DNA of 64,000 bases from contig NZ_CP023671.1 in the NCBI RefSeq assembly GCF_003606265.1, positions 2,294,001 through 2,358,000 of the forward strand, in the 5' to 3' direction. Of the stretch, positions 1-8,769 are shown piece by piece. The notes below the pieces were generated by a model. The model ran no database searches and was not told the origin of the DNA. It saw only the letters and a list, made by a program, of their open reading frames with translations. Both the position numbers and the translations under genes were made by a program. The DNA is from Clostridium septicum (lineage in GTDB: Bacteria; Bacillota; Clostridia; Clostridiales; Clostridiaceae). Numbering within the stretch: position 1 is the stretch's first letter; the number at the start of each line of letters is the position of its first letter.

Positions 1-1
1 T

Positions 2-2503
2 AGGATTTATATAATAGAAAGAAGTTTTGGATTATCTAAAAAAGAAGATACTTCAGAAGTTTTAGATGCTTTAACAGGTGAAAAAATAGATTGGATCTCT
101 AAGAATGAGCCTGGAAAATATTTTTTAGATGTTAACTTAGCAACATTTTCTAGAACATTATTTATTAGTCAGCTAGGAGTAGGGGTATCAAAAGATAAAG
201 ATGATGAAATAATGGAGAGAGCAGCAAATCTTTTAGGAAGCGGAAATGAAAAAATATCAATACAAAAATCCATGGAAAGATTAGAGTCTATAAAAAAATC
301 TTTAGTAACAATTAGAAAAACAGGACAGTTAGATTTATTAAGATCTAGATATTCAGACTTATTAGAGGAGCGTTATGAAAGAAGTAAATTAGCAGAACAA
401 AATATAGATAATGAAGAGAAAATTATTGTTTTAAAAGATAAAAGAAGCTTTTTGAGAAAAGAACTTAAAAATTTAGAGATTTATAAAAAGTATAAAAAGA
501 AAATTAAGTTACAAAAAGAATATGAAGAGATTACAGAATATTTAAAGAAAAGTGAAGAGTTAAAGCGAAAAGAAAGATTTATAGAAGAGTCTATTTCAGC
601 TAATGGGAATATAATTGATATATCATTTCTAAACGATATAAAAGAAGAGAATTCTCTTTATTTAAGTTTGTTAGATTTAAAATCTCAAAGTTATGAGAAT
701 CTTAACGAGTCTGTAGAAGCCTATAATAGAAAAAGAGATTCTTTTAAAGATGTTTTATTTGTAGAAAAACTAGATACAAGCGTAAAAGAAAAGATTTTAA
801 GAAACACAATGGAACAAGAAGTTTTAAAAGAAAAATTAAGTGCTTATGAAACTCTAAATGATGATATCAAAAAATTAAATTTAGAAATGGATAAAAGGAA
901 AGCATTTATAGGAGATATTATAAAATTCAAAGGTGTACGAGAGGATATAGATAGTTTACTAAAAAAGTATGAAGAAAAATTAAAAGAACTAAAATTTAAA
1001 ATGGAGAATAATAAATCTTTATCAATAAATGAAGCGGATATTAAGACTATGGAGAAAAAATTATTATCTAATAGGCTTATTTTTTTTATTACAATAGGAG
1101 TTTTAACAGTATCAATAATGCTTTTTAAAGTAAATTTAATAATATTACTGCCTTTAATTGTTATATCTATATTTTTCGGAAACAAATTATTTAGAATATC
1201 TGTAGACTTAAAAGGTGTAGAAGCAAGTAAAAGAAATATATACAATATGGAAGAGTTACATAATGAAATAGCGTGTATAGAAGAAAAATTATTTTCTTTT
1301 AATGGTTTAGTAAATGCTAAAAATTATGAGGATTTTATAAAAAAACTAAAAACTTATGATGATTTTATAGTATATGAAGAAAAACAAAAAACCAAAATAA
1401 GTGAAAAACAAATACAATTAAAGAGTATAAATATAGAAGAAGTAAAAGAAAGATATAATGAAAATTTACACCAATTAAATTATATATTTGAATTAGCGAA
1501 TACTGATGACATAAATGAAATAATTCAAATGATATCTAAATATGAAGTATCTAGCAAAGAGGTATTATCTTTAAAAATAGAGATTGAGAAGGAAAAAGAA
1601 TCTGTAGAACGTTTAGATAGGGAAATAAAAATTAGAGAGGATAGATTAAATGATAAGTTAGAAAGTTTAGGATTAAAGGAAATTAATTTAGAAAATTTAG
1701 AAGAAAAACTATTGGAAATAAAAAATAAGATATTGCAAAGAGATGACATAAAAAGGTCCTTAGAATCTATAGAAGAAACTTACAAAGCATTAACTAAAGA
1801 TAAGGATATAGGTGGTATTAAGGAAGAGATTAAAGAAATTATAAATGAGGATATAAGTTATTCTTACGAATCTGAGGAAGAAATAGATAATCAGATAAAA
1901 AGTAAATCAAATGATTTAATAGAACTTGAAAAGTCTATTAAGGATGTAGAAAATGAAATAAATACTAAGTTTATAGGGAAGAGAGATTTGTCTACGATAG
2001 ATGAAGAAATAGAAGAGGTTTCTTCACAAATTTCTAAATCAGAAAAAAGACTAAAGGCTACTGAAGTTGCAATAGAAACTTTAGAAGAAGCCTTTAGAGA
2101 AGCTAGAACGAATTTTGGACCTATGCTTAATTCAAAAGTATTAAATTATTTTAAAGAGTTTAGCAAGAATGAATACAGTGAAGTTATGGTTTCTGACTCT
2201 TATGAAATAAAAGTTAGGAATAAAGAAAATTTATTATTGCCAGGAGATCTTTTAAGTAATGGCGCAAATGATCAACTCTATTTATCACTAAGATTAGCTT
2301 TTATTGAAATGTTATATAATGAAAGTGAGATCCCTATAATATTAGATGATGCCTTCGTACAATATGATGATGAGAGGGTAAAAAATGTTTTAAGTGTTTT
2401 ATATAAAAATGAATTTAAACAGCTATTAATATTTACTTGTCAAAATAGGGAAAAGAAAATATTAGATAATAAAAACTTAGATAATAATTATATTTGTTTA
2501 TAA
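2..2503 (+). CDS. YhaN/SbcC-like AAA ATPase, 5' end outside window
   Basis: Large SMC/SbcC-type ATPase, probably the DNA-repair-associated YhaN family that works with a YhaO/SbcD-like nuclease. The frame stays open to the left edge, so the N-terminal Walker A is missing and about 833 codons are visible; the ATG at 212 is internal. The middle is long Lys/Glu-rich coiled coil, interrupted by two adjacent hydrophobic segments (near codons 355-395 of the visible part), as in YhaN. The C-terminus has an ABC-like signature (LSNGANDQLYLSLRLA) and a Walker B (PIILDDAF). Family placement is from these motifs; the partner nuclease would lie upstream, outside the window. Confidence 0.8.
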   Translation, partial: RIYIIERSFGLSKKEDTSEVLDALTGEKIDWISKNEPGKYFLDVNLATFSRTLFISQLGVGVSKDKDDEIMERAANLLGSGNEKISIQKSMERLESIKKSLVTIRKTGQLDLLRSRYSDLLEERYERSKLAEQNIDNEEKIIVLKDKRSFLRKELKNLEIYKKYKKKIKLQKEYEEITEYLKKSEELKRKERFIEESISANGNIIDISFLNDIKEENSLYLSLLDLKSQSYENLNESVEAYNRKRDSFKDVLFVEKLDTSVKEKILRNTMEQEVLKEKLSAYETLNDDIKKLNLEMDKRKAFIGDIIKFKGVREDIDSLLKKYEEKLKELKFKMENNKSLSINEADIKTMEKKLLSNRLIFFITIGVLTVSIMLFKVNLIILLPLIVISIFFGNKLFRISVDLKGVEASKRNIYNMEELHNEIACIEEKLFSFNGLVNAKNYEDFIKKLKTYDDFIVYEEKQKTKISEKQIQLKSINIEEVKERYNENLHQLNYIFELANTDDINEIIQMISKYEVSSKEVLSLKIEIEKEKESVERLDREIKIREDRLNDKLESLGLKEINLENLEEKLLEIKNKILQRDDIKRSLESIEETYKALTKDKDIGGIKEEIKEIINEDISYSYESEEEIDNQIKSKSNDLIELEKSIKDVENEINTKFIGKRDLSTIDEEIEEVSSQISKSEKRLKATEVAIETLEEAFREARTNFGPMLNSKVLNYFKEFSKNEYSEVMVSDSYEIKVRNKENLLLPGDLLSNGANDQLYLSLRLAFIEMLYNESEIPIILDDAFVQYDDERVKNVLSVLYKNEFKQLLIFTCQNREKKILDNKNLDNNYICL

Positions 2504-2505
2504 TG

Positions 2506-2534
2506 TTGACAATAATACAAATGCAAGGTAAAAT
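2506..2534 (+). promoter_or_regulatory. SigA promoter of the metal-binding lipoprotein gene
   Basis: TTGACA at 2506-2511, a 17-bp spacer and TAAAAT at 2529-2534, just after the stop of the preceding ATPase gene. The palindromic operator starts 13 bp downstream, over the expected transcription start. Confidence 0.75.
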
Positions 2535-2547
2535 TATACCAAAAAAT

Positions 2548-2566
2548 AATGCAAATCATTTGCATT
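2548..2566. promoter_or_regulatory. 19-bp palindromic operator, Zur/Fur-type geometry
   Basis: A perfect 9-1-9 inverted repeat, AATGCAAAT-C-ATTTGCATT, lies between the -10 box and the start codon of a zinc-type substrate-binding protein. The 9-1-9 layout and position fit a Fur-superfamily repressor site, and the downstream gene suggests Zur. The regulator is an inference; no fur/zur gene is in the window. Confidence 0.6.
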
Positions 2567-2580
2567 TGAAGAGGTGAATT

Positions 2581-3459
2581 ATGAAAAAGAAATTAATAGC
2601 GACGGGTTTAATAATATTAGGCATAATATCAAGTGTTGGGTGCACAACAAAAGAAAAACAAGATAACACAAGTAAGTTAAGAGTTCAAGTAACTATAAGT
2701 CCTTTAAAGGAATTTGCAGAGTCTATAGGAGGAGATAAAATTGAAGTATCATCAATTATTCCTAATGGAAGCGAACCTCATGATTTTGAACCAAAACCTA
2801 AGGATTTAGAAGCACTTACAAATAGTGACGTTTTTATTTATAATGGATTAGATATGGAACATTGGCTTGAACCAGTTTTAGGAACAATAAAAGACAAGAA
2901 TGTTGAAGTAGTTAATTCAAGTGACGGAGTTAATGTAATTAAAACAGATGGAAAAGAAGACCCTCATGCTTGGTTAAGTTTAAAAGAAGCTACTAAACAA
3001 GCTGAAAATATAAAAGATGCATTAGTTAAAAAAGATAGTGTAAATAAAGAATTTTATGAAGAAAACTTTAAGAAGTTAAAAAATGAATTTGATTCTTTAT
3101 ATTCAGAGTATGAGGTTAAATTCCAAGAGATTAAAAATAAAGATTTTGTAACCGGTCATGCAGCTTTTGGGTATCTTTGTAGAGATTTTGGACTAACACA
3201 AAAGAGTATAGCAGATATATATGGAGAAGGAGAACTTACACCTAAAACTTTAGAAGAATTAGTTAATTATTGTAAAGATAATAACGTAAAAACTATATTT
3301 AGTGAATCAACTGCAAGCTCTAAGGAATCAGAAACATTAGCAAAAGAGGCTGGAGCAAAAGTAGAAAAGATTTATAGTTTAGAAACTAAAGAAGATAATA
3401 AAACGTATTTAGATGGAATGAAATATAATTTAGAAAAAATATTAGAAGCATTAAAATAA
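2581..3459 (+). CDS. znuA: Metal (Zn/Mn) ABC transporter substrate-binding lipoprotein
   Basis: 292-aa cluster A-I (ZnuA/AdcA-type) binding protein that captures divalent metal outside the membrane. It has a signal peptide with lipobox ISSVGC (Cys21). Likely ligands are His67 (EPHDFEP), His129 (DPHAWLS) and His193 (GHAAFGY), with an acidic residue near Glu242 (FSES). The His-rich loop of many zinc-specific members is absent, so Zn versus Mn cannot be settled from sequence. No permease or ATPase gene is adjacent; it must use components encoded elsewhere. It has its own SigA promoter and a 19-bp palindromic operator, pointing to metal-dependent repression. Confidence 0.85.
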   Translation: MKKKLIATGLIILGIISSVGCTTKEKQDNTSKLRVQVTISPLKEFAESIGGDKIEVSSIIPNGSEPHDFEPKPKDLEALTNSDVFIYNGLDMEHWLEPVLGTIKDKNVEVVNSSDGVNVIKTDGKEDPHAWLSLKEATKQAENIKDALVKKDSVNKEFYEENFKKLKNEFDSLYSEYEVKFQEIKNKDFVTGHAAFGYLCRDFGLTQKSIADIYGEGELTPKTLEELVNYCKDNNVKTIFSESTASSKESETLAKEAGAKVEKIYSLETKEDNKTYLDGMKYNLEKILEALK

Positions 3460-3495
3460 TTTAATATGATAAAATAAGGGGGAGGGGGTTGGGAA

Positions 3496-5295
3496 ATGAA
3501 TAATAGAGAAAAGTTTTATAAAGATAATATAGAAGAAGGAAAAGTAAAAGAAGATAAACTTAAAAAAGATTTATATGTGTTTTCAGTTATAAGACTTGTG
3601 ATAGTTGTATTGGCAATATGTACAACATATTTACTTTATAAAAAGGATATGTTACTAGGTATATTCTTAGAGTTAATTATATATTTATGTATATTTCTTG
3701 TTATTGCTTATTTTCATAATAGAAAAATAGAGTGTAAAAGAAAAAATGATATTTTTATAAAAGTAAATGAAGATGGATTAAAAAGATTAGATGGAACGTG
3801 GAGAGAGTTTGAAGATCAAGGAATAGAATATTTAAATGAAGAACATGGGTTTATTAATGACTTAGATGTATTTGGAAGAAGTTCTTTATTCCAATTGATA
3901 AATACCACTAAAACAAAATTTGGTAGAAAAGTTTTATCTGAAAAATTAAAACTTGAAAATTTACCTACTAAATCAGAAGTTACTAAAAAGCAGGAAGGTA
4001 TAAAAGAGCTTGCAGAAAAAATTCAATGGAGACAAAAGCTTATTATAGAATCAACTTTTAATAAAGGTGGTAAAAATGAAGTTAAAGAATTATTAAATTG
4101 GGCCAAGGGAAAAACTAAGATAGGATATTCATTGAAAGTTATTCCATATATATTTATAACATTGACTATATTATCTATGTTATTAGTAGCATTAAAAAAA
4201 ATACCTTTTAGTTATTTAATTCTAGTATTTATGACAAATTATATAGTGGTAAAATTACTTACTAAGCCTTTAAGTGACATTATACAATTATTTCATAAGC
4301 ATAGAAATGATATAGAAGCTTATTGTAATATATTAAATCTTATAGACAAAGAAGAATTTAAATCAGAAATATTAATAGAACTTAAATCAAAAATTAAAAA
4401 TACTGATATAGATTGTTGTAAAGAAATGAAAGCTCTTAAAGAATTAGTAGACTGGTTGGGAGATAGTTCTTCAAATGCATACTATTTAATAATAAATGTG
4501 ATTATGTTATCTGATACATTTATTTTAAGAAATCTTGAGAGTTGGAGACAAAGGAATGGAGATTATTTAGAAAATTGGCTTAATGTAATGGGTGAATTTG
4601 AGGCTTTAGCTAGTATATCTAATCTAGCATATGACTTTAATAAATGGAATTATCCAACTATACTAGATGATAATGAAGTTTATGGAAAAAATATAGGTCA
4701 CCCAATGTTAGGGGATAGAGCTAAGGTCAATGATTTCTGTTTAAGAGGTAACGAAAAAGTAGCTTTAATTACAGGATCAAATATGTCAGGTAAAAGTACA
4801 TTTTTAAGAACTTTAGGAATTAATTTAGTATTAAGTTATATCGGTTCACCAACTTATAGTGATGAATTTAACTGCGGAGTTTTTAGTATTTATACATGCA
4901 TGAGAACCAAAGATAATTTAGAAGAAAGTATCTCATCTTTCTATGCAGAAATACTTAGAATAAAAAAAGTTATAGAGGCATCTAAAGAAGGTAAGAGAGT
5001 ATTCTTTTTATTAGATGAGATATTTAAAGGAACTAATTCTATGGATAGACACGAAGGAGCTAAAGTGCTTATAAATCAACTTGTGAGCTTAGGAGGAATA
5101 GGATTAGTATCTACTCATGATTTAGAGTTATGTGAATTAGAAAAAACTAAAAAATGGCTTGTAAATTATAATTTTCAGGAGTATTATGAAAATGAGAAAA
5201 TAAAATTTGATTACAAGCTGAGAGTTGGCAGAAGTACCACACAAAACGCTATTCATTTAATGAAATTAGCTGGAATAGATTTTAATGGTAATTAA
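3496..5295 (+). CDS. Membrane-anchored MutS-family ATPase
   Basis: 599-aa protein carrying the C-terminal ATPase core of MutS (Walker A GSNMSGKST, Walker B LLDEIFKGT, later STHD) but not the mismatch-recognition domain. Two hydrophobic segments near residues 31-73 and two more near 215-255 make it a predicted membrane protein. It belongs to the short Firmicute MutS-related group distinct from mutS and mutS2, with no established role that I know of. A very G-rich leader (GGGGGAGGGGG) serves as ribosome binding site. It stands alone between the lipoprotein gene and a terminator. Confidence 0.8.
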   Translation: MNNREKFYKDNIEEGKVKEDKLKKDLYVFSVIRLVIVVLAICTTYLLYKKDMLLGIFLELIIYLCIFLVIAYFHNRKIECKRKNDIFIKVNEDGLKRLDGTWREFEDQGIEYLNEEHGFINDLDVFGRSSLFQLINTTKTKFGRKVLSEKLKLENLPTKSEVTKKQEGIKELAEKIQWRQKLIIESTFNKGGKNEVKELLNWAKGKTKIGYSLKVIPYIFITLTILSMLLVALKKIPFSYLILVFMTNYIVVKLLTKPLSDIIQLFHKHRNDIEAYCNILNLIDKEEFKSEILIELKSKIKNTDIDCCKEMKALKELVDWLGDSSSNAYYLIINVIMLSDTFILRNLESWRQRNGDYLENWLNVMGEFEALASISNLAYDFNKWNYPTILDDNEVYGKNIGHPMLGDRAKVNDFCLRGNEKVALITGSNMSGKSTFLRTLGINLVLSYIGSPTYSDEFNCGVFSIYTCMRTKDNLEESISSFYAEILRIKKVIEASKEGKRVFFLLDEIFKGTNSMDRHEGAKVLINQLVSLGGIGLVSTHDLELCELEKTKKWLVNYNFQEYYENEKIKFDYKLRVGRSTTQNAIHLMKLAGIDFNGN

Positions 5296-5356
5296 GTGAA
5301 AAATATTAAAATAAATATAGTATTCTTAAAAATATTTTATTATAGAAATGTAAGAC

Positions 5357-5389
5357 AAATCTCAAGAATATATTTTCTTGAGATTTTTT
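5357..5389 (+). terminator. Intrinsic terminator after MutS-family gene
   Basis: Perfect 12-bp stem (5357-5368 with 5375-5386), 6-nt loop, then a T run. Confidence 0.85.
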
Positions 5390-5446
5390 ACGTTTTAATA
5401 TATTATAATATTCAAATTTGCTTTTTACAAAGGGAGAGAGTTTGTT

Positions 5447-6331
5447 ATGTCAAGAAAAAATATTATTTCAATTATTTTAATTATCTGTATGGCAGTTAGC
5501 TGTACAAGCTGTGCTAATAAAGGGAGCAGTAAAGAAGAGGGATTAATTAAACCAATAGCTATTAAAGGGGAATCTATTAAGTCTATAGGAGATAAAACTA
5601 GACAAATTAATGAAGAGATAAGAGATATTGTTGGTGATGATATAGATAGGATGGGATTATATTATTATGATATTAAAACTGGTGAGAATATAGCTATAAA
5701 TGAGGACAAGGTGTTTAGAGCTGCTAGTACTACAAAAGTAGATTTAGCTATGATGGTTATGGATGCTATGAATAGAGGAGAATTATCTCCAAATGATACT
5801 TTTAGTTATGTAGAAGAGTTAGATTATGAAGATGGAACTGGAATACTTCAAGATTTAGAAACAATAAAACCGTTAACAGTTATGGAACTTATAAAATTAT
5901 CAATTGTATATTCAGATAACATAGCAACTAATATGTTATATAGAACAACTCCATATAATAGATCAGATTATATATATAAAGTAACAGGAATACCATGTAA
6001 AAAAGAGATTAATGAGAGTACACCTAAACAGCAATTTTTAATGTTAAAGAAGCTTTATGAAAATAATGAAAAAAATCCTTATTATGATAAGTTAATTGAA
6101 TTTATGAAAGAAACTGAATTTCATGATAGAATAGACAAAGATATTCCTTGGGAGATTTGCGCGCATAAGATAGGAAATAATGATATGTATATTCATGATA
6201 TTGGAATTATATATACTGAAAACCCTTATATTTTAGTTGTGTATACGGAAGATTTAGGAAATGAGGAATATGCTATGAATGTAATTTCAGATATTTCAAA
6301 AAAAATATATGAAATAAACCAAAGTAACTAA
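5447..6331 (+). CDS. Serine hydrolase lipoprotein, beta-lactamase fold
   Basis: 294-aa exported protein with a lipoprotein signal (lipobox-like CTSC near residue 22). It carries the penicillin-interactive triad in reduced form: STTK (Ser94, Lys97), SDN (YSDNIATN) and KIG (HKIGN) in place of KTG. It matches the Beta-lactamase2-type serine hydrolase family. I do not see a convincing class A Glu166 motif, so antibiotic resistance should not be assumed; a cell-wall or self-processing role is as likely. Strong GGGAGAG ribosome binding site; monocistronic after a terminator. Confidence 0.75.
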   Translation: MSRKNIISIILIICMAVSCTSCANKGSSKEEGLIKPIAIKGESIKSIGDKTRQINEEIRDIVGDDIDRMGLYYYDIKTGENIAINEDKVFRAASTTKVDLAMMVMDAMNRGELSPNDTFSYVEELDYEDGTGILQDLETIKPLTVMELIKLSIVYSDNIATNMLYRTTPYNRSDYIYKVTGIPCKKEINESTPKQQFLMLKKLYENNEKNPYYDKLIEFMKETEFHDRIDKDIPWEICAHKIGNNDMYIHDIGIIYTENPYILVVYTEDLGNEEYAMNVISDISKKIYEINQSN

Positions 6332-6395
6332 TGAATTTTAATTAATTTAATGGCATAATATACCTATAAGCATAAATGGTGAAAGGGTGCATTAA

Positions 6396-7289
6396 ATGGC
6401 ATTTATAATAATTGATTTGGAATTTAATAATTTAAGTGGTATTACTAAATATTATCCGAATATATATGATGAGTATGCTAATTTAAAAGATATAGAAGTA
6501 GAAAATGAGATAATAGAAATTGGGGCAATAAAGCTTGATAATTATATGAAGCCATTAGAGGAATTTAAAACATATATAAAACCAACAATTTTTCCAATTT
6601 TAAATCCAAAAGTATCAGAAATAACCAATATAACAGATAAGGATTTACAGAATGGAGTTTCTTTTAAAGAAGGTATTAATAATCTGAGAAATATAATTGA
6701 AGATGGTGATATTATATGTTCTTGGGCAAAGGATGATATTGCGCAAATAATAAGTAATGCTATATATCATAAATATGATGATTTAAGTTGGATTAATAAT
6801 TATTTAGATATACAAGAATATTCAACTAAAATATTGGCTAAAAAGAAAGTATTGAGTTTGAAGAAGGCATTAGAAGAGTTGAAGATAAAAATAGATAAAA
6901 AAAACTTACATGATGCTTTAAATGATGCTATTTACACATCTTTTGTTTTTAAGAGAATATATAACTCTAGAATAATTAGGAATTATATAATTAAAGACCT
7001 ATATAATATGCCAGTTTTAGAGGTTAAAAACTTAAGTGATTTTAATATTGATAAAAGTTGTGTAAAAGAATATTGTCCTAAATGTAAGATTAAAATTGAT
7101 ATTGAAATACCATTGAAAGCTATGGGTTGGAGGTTTGTATCTTTAGGTAAGTGTCCCAAATGTAATAATAGAGTAATAAATGAAGTGCAAGTTAAAAAAA
7201 CAATAAGTGGAAAAGTAGTATATAAGGAGATTTCAACTATAATAAATGAGGTTGAATATATGAATTATTATTATAAGATTAATAAATAG
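6396..7289 (+). CDS. DnaQ-like 3'-5' exonuclease with C-terminal zinc ribbon
   Basis: 297-aa DEDD-superfamily exonuclease. The N-terminus has the ExoI motif IIDLEFNN (Asp7, Glu9), then the ExoII-region Asp in CSWAKDD, and an ExoIII-like H-x4-D motif (LHDALNDAIY), so it is DEDDh-like. The last third carries two CPxC knuckles (EYCPKCK, GKCPKCNN) that should bind one Zn and could contact RNA or DNA. The exonuclease is not fused to a polymerase and the substrate is unknown. It is preceded by a G/A-rich ribosome binding site and followed by a long hairpin over its stop codon. Confidence 0.75.
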   Translation: MAFIIIDLEFNNLSGITKYYPNIYDEYANLKDIEVENEIIEIGAIKLDNYMKPLEEFKTYIKPTIFPILNPKVSEITNITDKDLQNGVSFKEGINNLRNIIEDGDIICSWAKDDIAQIISNAIYHKYDDLSWINNYLDIQEYSTKILAKKKVLSLKKALEELKIKIDKKNLHDALNDAIYTSFVFKRIYNSRIIRNYIIKDLYNMPVLEVKNLSDFNIDKSCVKEYCPKCKIKIDIEIPLKAMGWRFVSLGKCPKCNNRVINEVQVKKTISGKVVYKEISTIINEVEYMNYYYKINK

Positions 7290-7313
7290 TAGATTATTTA
7301 TTAATCTTATAAT
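7270..7313. terminator. 18-bp hairpin over the exonuclease stop codon
   Basis: Perfect 18-bp stem (7270-7287 with 7296-7313) and 8-nt loop; the left arm includes the last codons. No T tract follows, so it may protect the mRNA 3' end or stall polymerase rather than terminate classically. Confidence 0.45.
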
Positions 7314-7323
7314 AGAATTGAAA

Positions 7324-7345
7324 TTTACAACAATTACATTGTAAA
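7324..7345. promoter_or_regulatory. Inverted repeat upstream of CBS gene
   Basis: TTTACAA (7324-7330) and TTGTAAA (7339-7345) form 7-bp arms separated by 8 bp, about 60 bp before the CBS gene. Possible operator; no regulator can be named. Confidence 0.25.
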
Positions 7346-7406
7346 AACAGTAAAAATGATATATACTTTAGGTGGTCCACTAAATGTATAAGGGGAAGGG
7401 AAATAT

Positions 7407-7817
7407 ATGAATATTGCGTTTTTTTTAACACCTAAGAACGAAGTTATATATGAATATTTAGATGCAACAATGCGACAAGTTATAGAAAGAATGGAGCATC
7501 ATGGATATACAGCAATTCCTTTAATAGATAAGGGAGGAAAATATGTAGGTACACTTACAGAAGGTGATTTACTATGGAAATTAAAAAATACACCTGAGTT
7601 GAATTTTAAAAATACGGGGAGTGTAAAAGTAACAGATATACCTCGTAAAAGAAAGCATAGAAGTGTATCAATTAATTCAGATGTAGAAAGCTTGATATCA
7701 CTTGCAACCACTCAAAATTTTGTTCCGGTTGTAGATGATGAAGGAACATTTATAGGTATAATAAAAAGAAGTGATATTATAAATTATTGCTATAATGAAA
7801 TGAAAAAAGAAATATAG
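7407..7817 (+). CDS. Stand-alone CBS-pair protein
   Basis: 136-aa cytosolic protein made of two tandem CBS motifs (about residues 8-60 and 78-133) and nothing else. CBS pairs bind adenine nucleotides or related ligands and act as sensors; small stand-alone members resemble B. subtilis YkuL/CbpB. The typical ending of each repeat is visible (VGTLTEGDL, IGIIKRSDI). It has its own ribosome binding site (AAGGGGAAGGG) and terminator, so it is probably monocistronic. The ligand and effector are not determinable. Confidence 0.8.
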   Translation: MNIAFFLTPKNEVIYEYLDATMRQVIERMEHHGYTAIPLIDKGGKYVGTLTEGDLLWKLKNTPELNFKNTGSVKVTDIPRKRKHRSVSINSDVESLISLATTQNFVPVVDDEGTFIGIIKRSDIINYCYNEMKKEI

Positions 7818-7828
7818 AATATATGATT

Positions 7829-7861
7829 AAATAGGGATTTGTTATTCAAATCCCTATTTTT
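7829..7861 (+). terminator. Intrinsic terminator after CBS gene
   Basis: 13-bp stem 7829-7841 with 7847-7859, loop TTATT, then T tract. Confidence 0.85.
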
Positions 7862-7946
7862 ATGTAAATTTAAAGTGGATAATTGTGATTAATTGAAAAT
7901 TATTATTGGTAATGATATTATATTATATATAAAGGAGGGAGTTAAA

Positions 7947-8714
7947 ATGTTAGTAGTTATATCTCCGGCGAAAACATTAGATTTTGATTATATAAATATT
8001 AATACTCCAATGAGTGAGCCGAGATTTTTAGCAAAATCAAAAGTTATTATGGACGAGCTAAAAAAGCTTGATGCTTATTCTCTGTCAAAATTAATGAAGA
8101 TAAGTGATAAGTTAGCAACTTTAAATAGAGATAGATTTGAAGAATGGACTGAAAATTTAGATAAAGCAAAACAATGCTTACTTGCATTTAAGGGTGATGT
8201 ATATAGAGGATTAGATGTAGGTAGTTTTACAGAAGAGGATTTATTTTATGCAGATGGTCATTTAAGAATATTATCAGGATTATATGGCGTTTTGAGACCT
8301 TTTGATGGAATAAATCCATATAGATTGGAAATGGGTACTAAAATAAAAGTTAAGGATGAAAAAGATCTCTATAAATTTTGGGGAAATGATTTAAGAGATT
8401 CTTTAATAAAGGAGTTATCTAATCATTCAGAGAAAGTACTTATAAATTTAGCGTCACAGGAGTATTTTAAGTCGGTTGAAGGTATAGAAAATATATCAGA
8501 TGTAAGAGTTATTACACCTATTTTTAAAGAATGGAGAAATGGGAAATATAAAATAATATCATTAAATGCTAAAAGAGCTAGAGGATTAATGACTAGATAT
8601 ATAATACAAAATCAAATAGATAATGTAGAAATAATAAAAGATTTTTCAGAAGAAGGATATACTTTTAGTGAAGAAATGTCAGAAGATAATCAATGGATTT
8701 TTGTTAGAGAATAA
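7947..8714 (+). CDS. yaaA: YaaA/UPF0246 peroxide-stress protein
   Basis: 255-aa YaaA (DUF328) protein; in E. coli YaaA limits free iron and DNA damage during peroxide stress and binds DNA. Family hallmarks are the N-terminal ISPAKTLD, FKGDVYRGLD and LYGVLRPFDGINPYRLEMG, and the C-terminal KRARGLMTRY. I start it at ATG 7947 because AAAGGAGGGA lies 7 bp upstream; the in-frame TTG at 7893 has no ribosome binding site and would add residues unlike the family N-terminus. It converges with the Cys-cluster gene over a shared terminator. Confidence 0.9.
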   Translation: MLVVISPAKTLDFDYININTPMSEPRFLAKSKVIMDELKKLDAYSLSKLMKISDKLATLNRDRFEEWTENLDKAKQCLLAFKGDVYRGLDVGSFTEEDLFYADGHLRILSGLYGVLRPFDGINPYRLEMGTKIKVKDEKDLYKFWGNDLRDSLIKELSNHSEKVLINLASQEYFKSVEGIENISDVRVITPIFKEWRNGKYKIISLNAKRARGLMTRYIIQNQIDNVEIIKDFSEEGYTFSEEMSEDNQWIFVRE

Positions 8715-8731
8715 TAAGTAAAATATAATAA

Positions 8732-8766
8732 AAATATGATTCTATAAAAAATAGAATCATATTTTT
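8732..8766. terminator. Bidirectional terminator between convergent genes
   Basis: 14-bp stem (8732-8745 with 8751-8764) with A-rich left and T-rich right flanks, serving yaaA (+) and the Cys-cluster gene (-). Confidence 0.85.
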
Positions 8767-8769
8767 ATA

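Noticed and set aside
5296..5499. Short plus frame after the MutS-family gene
   Set aside because: Runs through the terminator at 5357-5389 and has no ribosome site.
5447..6331. Antibiotic resistance beta-lactamase
   Set aside because: KIG instead of KTG and no clear general-base Glu motif; a generic serine hydrolase is the safer call.
7366..7389. GGTGGTCCAC-like sequence before the CBS gene, thought of as a T-box end
   Set aside because: No specifier stem or antiterminator, and the gene is not amino-acid related.
7893..7946. 18-codon N-terminal extension of YaaA from TTG
   Set aside because: No ribosome site; the strong AAAGGAGGGA sits before ATG 7947.
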